A stretch of 64,000 nucleotides of DNA from Planctomycetota bacterium (GTDB lineage: Bacteria; Planctomycetota; UBA1135; GCA-002686595). Made by a program: the position numbers and the translations under genes. Positions 51,196 through 57,743 of this stretch are shown piece after piece; positions within the stretch are counted from its first letter, which is position 1; each line of letters starts with the position of its first letter. Under the pieces are notes generated by a model. It made no database searches. It saw only the letters and a list, made by a program, of their open reading frames with translations, and was not told the origin of the DNA. The stretch covers positions 246,110 to 310,109 of the forward strand of contig JAKLKU010000007.1 in NCBI GenBank assembly GCA_023150475.1. The letters run 5' to 3'.

Positions 51196-52578
51196 ATGTC
51201 GTTCCGTCGCCGCCCGTCGCTCGTCGCTCCCGTGTTCGCTCTCGCCGCCGCTGGAGCGTTGCTCGCTCCGCGCTCCTCACGCGCGTTCACGTTGACCGGT
51301 TGGTCGCTCGGCCTCGATGCTCGCGAGGTCGGCGTCTTCGACAACTTCACCGACCCGAGCGCGAACGACAACGTCGCGCAGCACCCGAACTGGCCCGGCA
51401 CGAGCGGCGTCGAGCTCGCGTGTTGGAAGGCCGTCACCGAATGGCAGAGCGAGCTCTTCGGCGACGGCTCGGGCGATCCGTTCCAACCGGACGGCGTCGG
51501 CTCCGGTGGTGCGAACTTCGATCCGGCGTGGTGCGGCGCCGTCACTTCGGTCGGCGGCGTCGACGACAACGTGATCTCCGAGCTCAACGGCACCGGCGGA
51601 GGCGTGTTCGCGTTCACCGAGTTCGGCTCGAACGGTTGGCGCATCCGGCTGTATCGCGACGTCACGTGGGACGACGGTCCCGGCGCGCCGATCCCTGGAG
51701 CCGTCGACGTCCAAGGCGTCGTGACGCACGAGTACGGCCACGCGCTCGGGCTCGGCCACTCGACCGTGACCGGCGCGACGATGGGGCCCGTGATCTCCGG
51801 CGACGGCACGAGCGTGCGTTCGATCGAGGTCGACGACCGCGCCGGCGTGCAAGCGATCTACGGAGCGCGGAGCGCGGCGAAACCGCACGTCGCGTCGGTC
51901 GCGATCGTCGGCAACGAGCTAGTGCTCTCGGGCACGGGCTTCGTGCCGGGCAGCGACGTCTGGCTGACGAGTGCGTCGCTCGCTCCGTTGCCCGCTCCCG
52001 CGATCGTCGGCAACTTGACGCCGTTCCCGGACGGGACGCTGCACGTGCCGCTCGCGGGCAACGTCGGGGCCCTGCTGGTGCGTGTGCCCGGTGCCTCGGG
52101 CGCCGCGCTCTCGAATTCGTATCCGGTCGCGGACGCTCCCGGCGCAGCGTTCGCGTACTGCACGGCCAAGCCGAACTCGCTCGGTTGCACGTCGACGCCG
52201 CTCTTGAGCGGGAACCTGAGCGCGAGTTTGCCGAGCGGCGCGCTCGTGACGTGCGCTTCCCTGCTCAACCAGAAGTTCGGGCTCGTGTTCTACGGCACGA
52301 GCGGTCCACATTCGGCCGCGTTCGGCGGCGGCACGTTGTGCGTGCATCCGCCGATCCGTCGGCTGTCGGTGCAGTCGACCGGCGGCAGCACTCCGCCGAC
52401 CAGCGATTGTTCGGGAGCGTTGCAGTACGACCTGAACGCATGGATCGCGAGCGGCGCCGATCCGGCGCTCGTCGCCGGCGCCGTGCTCTGGCTCCAAGGT
52501 TGGAGCCGCGATCCAGGCTTCGCGCCGCCCGACAACGTCGGCCTCACCGCCGGCCTCCGCGCGACGATCGGGCCGTGA
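51196..52578 (+). CDS. Secreted matrixin-like metalloprotease with shared C-terminal domain
   Basis: 460 residues; ATG preceded by a perfect GAAGGAGGG. Signal peptide near 'VFALAAAGALLAPRSSRA'. The M10/matrixin zinc site 'VVTHEYGHALGLGHS' (H-E-x2-H-x2-G-x2-H) is complete, followed by a Met-turn-like 'TMGPVI', and 'DDRAGVQAIYG' as in M10 domains. An IPT/Ig-like stretch (about 235-310) precedes the shared C-terminal domain ('YCTAKPNSLGCTST', 'GGGTLCVHPP', 'CSGALQYDLNAW'). Predicted to be a secreted zinc endopeptidase; substrate unknown. Follows the FG-GAP gene after 286 bp. Confidence 0.9.
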   Translation: MSFRRRPSLVAPVFALAAAGALLAPRSSRAFTLTGWSLGLDAREVGVFDNFTDPSANDNVAQHPNWPGTSGVELACWKAVTEWQSELFGDGSGDPFQPDGVGSGGANFDPAWCGAVTSVGGVDDNVISELNGTGGGVFAFTEFGSNGWRIRLYRDVTWDDGPGAPIPGAVDVQGVVTHEYGHALGLGHSTVTGATMGPVISGDGTSVRSIEVDDRAGVQAIYGARSAAKPHVASVAIVGNELVLSGTGFVPGSDVWLTSASLAPLPAPAIVGNLTPFPDGTLHVPLAGNVGALLVRVPGASGAALSNSYPVADAPGAAFAYCTAKPNSLGCTSTPLLSGNLSASLPSGALVTCASLLNQKFGLVFYGTSGPHSAAFGGGTLCVHPPIRRLSVQSTGGSTPPTSDCSGALQYDLNAWIASGADPALVAGAVLWLQGWSRDPGFAPPDNVGLTAGLRATIGP

Positions 52579-52581
52579 GCG

Positions 52582-53226
52582 CTACTCGCCGGAGTCCATC
52601 GCGGAGATGAACGCGTCGGCTTCGGCGATCGACGCTTCCATGTCCTTGACGAGCTCCTGGACCTTGCCGTCGATCTCACCGACTTGCGTCGACAAGGACG
52701 CGATCGCCTGCGCGTTGAGGTTGTGCTTCAGGAAGAGCACGCGGTCGTTGAACGCGGTCAGGACCGGCTGCATCTTCGCTTCGGCCTTCTTCATCGCCGC
52801 CATCAGGTCCGTGTAGCGCGTCTTCGTGTCGGCCAGCATCTTCTGGCTCTGCGCCTTGAGGTCCGGCGAGTTCATCTGCTCGATCTCGGCCTTCCACTCG
52901 ACGAAGAGATCGTTTGCGACCCGCTCGATCGATTCGATGCGGTCGGTGACCTCTTCGACTTGCTCGGACGCGTCTTCGTACTCGCCCTTCAGCGTCTCGT
53001 ACTGTTCCTCGAGCGCTCCGCCTTCGAACTGGGTGACGCTCTTGAACGCGTCCAAGGCGCTCTGGAACTGCTCCTTCGCTTCCTTCTGCGCGTCGCGCCC
53101 TTCTTCGACGCGGTCGACGAGGATGTCGCGTTTCTCGACGCCGAACTTCTCCATCACGCCGTAGTAGGCGCTCTGGCAACCGACGAGCAGGACGACGCAC
53201 ACGCTGGCGAGTTGAAGGGTACGCAT
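52582..53226 (-). CDS. DUF2959-family lipoprotein
   Basis: 214 residues. Lipobox 'VLLVGC' followed by 'QSAYYGVMEKFGVEKRDILVDRVEEGRDAQKEAKEQF', the recognised DUF2959 signature; the rest is a long coiled coil ('EEQYETLKGEYEDASEQVEEVTDRIESIERVA'). Membrane- or outer-membrane-attached periplasmic protein; function in the family unknown. Its stop is 3 bp from the convergent matrixin stop. The ATG has TAGCCT ending 10 nt upstream, no Shine-Dalgarno. Confidence 0.93.
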   Translation of the reverse strand: MRTLQLASVCVVLLVGCQSAYYGVMEKFGVEKRDILVDRVEEGRDAQKEAKEQFQSALDAFKSVTQFEGGALEEQYETLKGEYEDASEQVEEVTDRIESIERVANDLFVEWKAEIEQMNSPDLKAQSQKMLADTKTRYTDLMAAMKKAEAKMQPVLTAFNDRVLFLKHNLNAQAIASLSTQVGEIDGKVQELVKDMEASIAEADAFISAMDSGE

Positions 53227-53323
53227 GGCGACTCACAGGCTAGCGACCGGCACCGGTGCGCGCTGGACACGGAATGGTTAGCGTGTCGACGCGCAGCCGG
53301 CGTGCCGCGTTCCTACTTCGCAC

Positions 53324-54466
53324 ATGGGCTTCAATCGTTGGCTTGCCACGCTGGGCTGGGTGTTGCTCGTCGGCGCACTGTTTCTCGGCAGCGGTCGGAC
53401 TCGGGATGCCGAGACGTTGCGAGATGCGCAAGTGATGGCGGGCGTGCTGCCCGCGGCGGTCGCCCTGTTCGCCTTCGGATTCCGTGCCGAAGCACGACTC
53501 TTCCTTGGGTACCCGGAGCTGCTCGCGCCGTTCGGGTGGTACCTCGGCGTCTGCGTCGGTTGGTTGCTCGCGGTCGGCGCTCCGTTGGGCGTCGCGGGCC
53601 TTGGTCTCGACGCGCTGAGCACCGAGTTCGGCGGTGCGCCGGGGCCCGCGGGTGCCGAGCCGACCTCGGCGGTGCTGGGCGGGCTCTTGAGCGCAGGTTT
53701 CCTCCTGGTCGTCGGTTGGCTCGCCGCCACCGTCCTGTTCGAAGCTTGGTGCGCCGAACTCGTGGTCGGAGTGATCGGTGGACGACCGCCGGACCTCGAG
53801 GCGAGCCTGCGGGCCGCGTGCATCAAGTCGTGGCGTGTCGTCGGCGTCGAAGCGCTCGCGCGGATTCCTGGGGTCGTGCTGCTCGCGCTCGCCGTGCCAC
53901 TCGCGCGTCGTCTGCTGCCGAACCCACCGAGCCCGCTGATGCTGCTCGTGACCGTCGGGCTCCTGGTCCTGCCGTTCGTCGTGGCGTGGAGCATCTGCAG
54001 CTCGAACTGGCTCGTCGCCGTCGTCGGCGCGCCGCGTGGATTGCCGCTGCTCGCCGCGACGCAGGACGGTCTCCGCGTCGTGCGCCGCACGTGGTGGCGC
54101 GTCGCGGCGCATGCGTTGATCGTCGGCGCGCTCGTCGTCACGGCGAGCGAACGCGCTCCGGAGCCGACGGGTACCCCGCAACGCGTCGAGACCGCCCTCT
54201 TCCGTTCGAGCGGGCTCTCCACTTCCGTCTCGATTTCGTCCCCGATCGCCGGGGAACGGACGAGAGAACGCCGGTGGGCGCTCGACACGAGTTTCACCGG
54301 TGGCGTGCCGACGAGCTCGCGGTGGCTCGCGCGCGACGACGGCGAGGGCCTCGGTCTCGGCAGCATGCCGACCGCCGTCGTGTCCGTCGTGGTGTTCGCG
54401 CTGTCGCTCGCGCTGCGGCTCTTCGTGGCTCGCGCCGTTGCCGAGCACCGGCGCCCCGAGCCGTGA
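53324..54466 (+). CDS. Hypothetical multi-pass membrane protein
   Basis: 380 residues with about seven hydrophobic segments (near 8-22, 40-55, 70-95, 120-145, 180-200, 205-230 and a C-terminal one at about 350-368) and a charged loop at about 270-345 ('PEPTGTPQRVETALFR', 'ERTRERRWALDT'). No catalytic motif or known family was recognised; it resembles no transporter. Its codon composition fits the host. The 20-bp repeat array begins at its last codons. A TAGCGT box is about 45 nt upstream. Confidence 0.7.
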   Translation: MGFNRWLATLGWVLLVGALFLGSGRTRDAETLRDAQVMAGVLPAAVALFAFGFRAEARLFLGYPELLAPFGWYLGVCVGWLLAVGAPLGVAGLGLDALSTEFGGAPGPAGAEPTSAVLGGLLSAGFLLVVGWLAATVLFEAWCAELVVGVIGGRPPDLEASLRAACIKSWRVVGVEALARIPGVVLLALAVPLARRLLPNPPSPLMLLVTVGLLVLPFVVAWSICSSNWLVAVVGAPRGLPLLAATQDGLRVVRRTWWRVAAHALIVGALVVTASERAPEPTGTPQRVETALFRSSGLSTSVSISSPIAGERTRERRWALDTSFTGGVPTSSRWLARDDGEGLGLGSMPTAVVSVVVFALSLALRLFVARAVAEHRRPEP

Positions 54467-54537
54467 GGCGGCACACCGAGCCGTGAGGCGGCGCCCGGAG
54501 CCGTGGGGCGGCACACGGAGCCGTGAGGCGGCGCGCA
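54458..54537. repeat. 20-bp minisatellite, four copies, at the 3' end of the membrane-protein gene
   Basis: Four head-to-tail copies of GAGCCGTGAGGCGGCACACC-like units. The first contains the stop codon of the membrane protein; the others are intergenic before the convergent dehydrogenase gene. Units differ at 1-4 bases each. The 20-bp unit is not a multiple of three, in contrast with the coding repeats. Confidence 0.85.
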
Positions 54538-54568
54538 GCGTGCCCGCGGGCGCGTTGCGCAGCGAGGG

Positions 54569-55594
54569 TCAGACGCTCGCGAGCGCCGAGCGCATCCGCG
54601 CCGTGACGGCGGTCACGAACTCCGAGCACTTGAGGCGGCCGCCGATGTCCGCGGTCTTCTCGCCGGAGCTCACGGCGTCGAGCACGGAGCTCTTCAGCGC
54701 CTTCGCCGCGTCGACTTCGCCGACGTGACGCAGGAGCGACGAGAACGCGAACAGCGCCGCGAACGGATTGCAGAGATCCTTGCCCGCGATGTCGGGCGCG
54801 GTGCCGCCCGCCGGATCGAACATCGCGAGCGTGATCGCGCCGTCGTCGTCGAACGAGTAGTTGGAGCTGTCGCCGAGCCCGACCGAGCCGATCAGGCCGC
54901 ACGCCATGTCCGACAGGAAGTCGCCGTACTCGTTCGGGCAGACGATCACTTGGTACTTCTCGGGCTTCATGATCAGGTTCGCGAGCAACGAATCGAAGAG
55001 CTCGCGCCGATAGGGGATGCCCGGGTAGTCCTCGGCGACGTGGCCCGCGACTTCCTCGAAGAGCCCGTCGGTCTGCGCTTGGATGGTGTACTTCGACGTC
55101 GAGACGACGCCGCCGTGGCGCAGCATCGCGAGCTTGAACGCGAAGCGCGACGCGTGGCGCGCCGGCGTGCGTTCGATCACGCGCAGGCTGACCGCCGTGT
55201 CGGGTCCGATGCGCCGGCCGGCGTCTTCGTACGTGCCGCCGGTGCCGATGCGGACGACGTCGATGTCGAGCTTCTGCGTGAAGTTCGTGCGGATGCCGGG
55301 GATCGAGCACACCGGCCGGTGGATGACCGAGAATTCGCAGCGGTCGCGCAGGATCGCGTTCGGCGACTCGTTCTTGGTCGCGGTCGGGTACTTGAGCGCA
55401 ACCTTGTGCAGCCGCATCAAGGCTTCGGCTTCGTCGTAGAGCGGGAGCCCGCGCTGCGTACGGTGCTCGAGCGACAGGTCGACCGGCACGAACTCGATCC
55501 GGCAGGGCAGGATCTCGGCGATCGCGTGGACGCTCTGCGAGAGCTCGGGCGAGATGCCGTCACCGAGCAGTTCGACGACCTTGTACGTCTTCAT
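54569..55594 (-). CDS. Isocitrate/isopropylmalate dehydrogenase family protein
   Basis: 341 residues from the ATG; the longer track frame is rejected. Family motifs: 'LLGDGISPELSQSV', 'VSTSKYTIQAQTDGLFEEV' (catalytic Lys kept, second Lys of K-x-N-x-x-K absent), 'NEYGDFLSDMACGLIGSVGLGDSSN' and 'FDPAGGTAPDIAGKDLCNP' where the usual H-G-S/T-A-P-D reads G-G-T-A-P-D. The Asp residues for the divalent metal are present. Whether it acts on isocitrate, isopropylmalate or another beta-decarboxylating substrate cannot be told, and the cofactor preference is open. A TATCCT box is about 45 nt upstream. Confidence 0.88.
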   Translation of the reverse strand: MKTYKVVELLGDGISPELSQSVHAIAEILPCRIEFVPVDLSLEHRTQRGLPLYDEAEALMRLHKVALKYPTATKNESPNAILRDRCEFSVIHRPVCSIPGIRTNFTQKLDIDVVRIGTGGTYEDAGRRIGPDTAVSLRVIERTPARHASRFAFKLAMLRHGGVVSTSKYTIQAQTDGLFEEVAGHVAEDYPGIPYRRELFDSLLANLIMKPEKYQVIVCPNEYGDFLSDMACGLIGSVGLGDSSNYSFDDDGAITLAMFDPAGGTAPDIAGKDLCNPFAALFAFSSLLRHVGEVDAAKALKSSVLDAVSSGEKTADIGGRLKCSEFVTAVTARMRSALASV

Positions 55595-55771
55595 GGTGGT
55601 TTGCGGGTGCGCGTTCTCCACGGCGTTGGGCCGACGAGGATACCCGCTTCGGCGCGTCGCTCGGAATTCGCGCCGACGTGGTGCGCTCCTCGCGTGCGGG
55701 AGTGGGTTCCGTCGTGCCGCACGGTGCACACGGTCCGGCATCTTGGAAGAATGGCGCGCCAGGAGCCGCCC

Positions 55772-57688
55772 GTGACTCAGCGCGCCAAGCCTGCCTTCCT
55801 CGAACCGCGGTGGATCGCCGGCGCGCTGCCGGCGCTCGCGCTCTCGCTCTCGACCCACGTCGCGGCGCAGGATCCCGCGCCGGAAGCACCGCAACCGTTC
55901 ATCGGCGCGTGGTGCAATCTGCTCGACAATCACTCGTTCGGCGAAGTTTCGGACGCCGAGGGCGAGCTCGCAGCGCGCATCCCGTGGTGGAAGGTCGTGT
56001 CGGGCGAGCCGCGGATCGTCGAGTGGCACGCGGATCCCACGCATCCGTGGGGCGTGCTCGAGACGCCGAAAGGGGCCGTCGTGCGGCAACCGGTCGCGGC
56101 CTACGCGGCTGCCCTGCGCGAGTCGCTCCTTCCATCCGCACTCGAGAGCGCCACGTTCGACGTCAAGGGGCGGCTCGAAGGCCCAGGTGTCGTCACGTTG
56201 ATCGACGGCAGCGGGGGGCGAGCGCGTGTCCCCGTCCGCGCGACCGACACGGGGGAGTTCGAGATCGAACTCGCCGAGTTCGAAGCAGCGCTTGGACGAG
56301 CCGCGGTGCCGCGCTTCGAGATCGAACTGTCGAACGACGACAGCGATGTGCCCGCGCGCTGGTCGCTCGTGCTCGCGCGGACGCCGCTGATCGAGTACGC
56401 GGGCGAATTGCGACGCGTCTTGCACGACGAGCTCGACTGGATCTTCTCCCTATGGCTCGAACGGTGCCTCGATCGCGAAGGGCCGCGCGAGACGTCGTTC
56501 ACCTGTCGCATGCTCGACGTCGTCACCGGCGCGACGCTGGTCACCGTCGAAGCGGTCGGTCAGCCGCAGCCGCTCTACGAGTTGATGCTCGACGCGTGGG
56601 CCGTCGACCACGATCCGCAGTGGGGCGCGGCGCTCGAGCGTTACGTAGAAGAGTTGCTGTCGATCGGCGTGCATCCGGTGACCGGCATCCCGCGCCAGTG
56701 GGACTGCGTGCGCGACGTGCCGCTCGACCGCAACGCGCTCGAGATCGGCAAGGCGTTCCACTTCCTGATCGACCTCGCGGAGAAGGGGCCCGAGCGTTTC
56801 CGCGAACGTGCGCTCGCCGCGTCGAAGAAGCTCGGCGAGACGGTGCTCGCGAAAGGCGTCTTGCCCGACGGCTCGATCGCGCCGATCTACGTGCCCGAGG
56901 ACGCGTCGCCGCGCACCGATGCCGCGCCGCTGCGGCGCCTCGACGTCGCGGCGGAGCTCGCGCGGCTCGCGAAGCTCACCGGCGAGCGTCGTTTCACGGA
57001 AGCGGCCGAACGCGCGCTCGCCGAGTTCGAGTTCACCAACCACTGGCCGGGCACGTGGGATCGCATCGATCCGGGCTTCGACGACAGCTTCGGTCACTAC
57101 GGCGCGCGCGCCGTGACGATGCTCGAAGCGTTTCCCGACGACCCGGTGTTCCGGCGCGTCGTCGCGAGCGGTTGGCAGGTCTACGGACCGCTCTGGCGCG
57201 ACGCGATTCGGTTCGGCGGCTCGATGGCGGCCGACCAAGTGCGCTGTTGGGACCTGCTCGAGCGTTACACGCGCCTCGAGCCGAGCGCGCGCGACGAGTT
57301 CCGCCGCACGCTGATCGGCGCCGTCAGCGCGCACTTCAAGGGTGAGCAGTACGGCAACGGCGCGTGGGGCGACGTCACGTACTTCGATTTCGATCCGAAG
57401 GTCGGACTTTCGGTCGGCGACTTGCCCGGCGCGCCGGCGAATCTGCTCTGGGGGCTCGGCATCGCGAACCGACGGGAGCTCGCGCTCGGCGATCCGGAGC
57501 TCGGCAGCGCCGCGGGGATCGGCGGCTCGATCGAAGCCATGTTCACCGCCGTCTTCCTGTCGACGCGCGAAGCGTACAAGCGTCCGTTCGGCTACCTCTC
57601 GACCCAGCGCGAGCGCAGCGGCGCGAATCCCGGCGCCGGCGAGTTGCGGGTCGCGCGCGGCTTGATCGAGATGTTCGCGACGCTCTGA
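55772..57688 (+). CDS. Secreted hypothetical protein, probable alpha/alpha-toroid
   Basis: 638 residues from a GTG with AGGAG 6 nt upstream; an ATG at 55751 would add seven residues. Signal peptide near 'ALSLSTHVAAQ'. The N-terminal about 170 residues look beta-rich and carry no motif; residues about 250-620 contain repeated helix pairs with 'DGSIAPIYVPED', 'LDVAAELARLAKLTGERRFTEAAERAL', 'FGHYGARAVTML', the spacing of (alpha/alpha)6 barrels as in glycoside hydrolases and epimerases. No family could be assigned. Not in an obvious operon; divergent from the dehydrogenase. Confidence 0.65.
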   Translation: MTQRAKPAFLEPRWIAGALPALALSLSTHVAAQDPAPEAPQPFIGAWCNLLDNHSFGEVSDAEGELAARIPWWKVVSGEPRIVEWHADPTHPWGVLETPKGAVVRQPVAAYAAALRESLLPSALESATFDVKGRLEGPGVVTLIDGSGGRARVPVRATDTGEFEIELAEFEAALGRAAVPRFEIELSNDDSDVPARWSLVLARTPLIEYAGELRRVLHDELDWIFSLWLERCLDREGPRETSFTCRMLDVVTGATLVTVEAVGQPQPLYELMLDAWAVDHDPQWGAALERYVEELLSIGVHPVTGIPRQWDCVRDVPLDRNALEIGKAFHFLIDLAEKGPERFRERALAASKKLGETVLAKGVLPDGSIAPIYVPEDASPRTDAAPLRRLDVAAELARLAKLTGERRFTEAAERALAEFEFTNHWPGTWDRIDPGFDDSFGHYGARAVTMLEAFPDDPVFRRVVASGWQVYGPLWRDAIRFGGSMAADQVRCWDLLERYTRLEPSARDEFRRTLIGAVSAHFKGEQYGNGAWGDVTYFDFDPKVGLSVGDLPGAPANLLWGLGIANRRELALGDPELGSAAGIGGSIEAMFTAVFLSTREAYKRPFGYLSTQRERSGANPGAGELRVARGLIEMFATL

Positions 57689-57743
57689 AGGCGTCCGCAC
57701 CGAGAACGTATCCGCCGGCCGGCGCGCGGATAGCATCGGAAGC

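Noticed and set aside
49101-51809. 902-residue minus-strand ORF
   Set aside because: Antisense to the FG-GAP and matrixin genes; its apparent repeats mirror the FG-GAP repeats.
54458-54537. CRISPR-like array
   Set aside because: Only four directly adjacent 20-bp units without spacers; a minisatellite, not a CRISPR.
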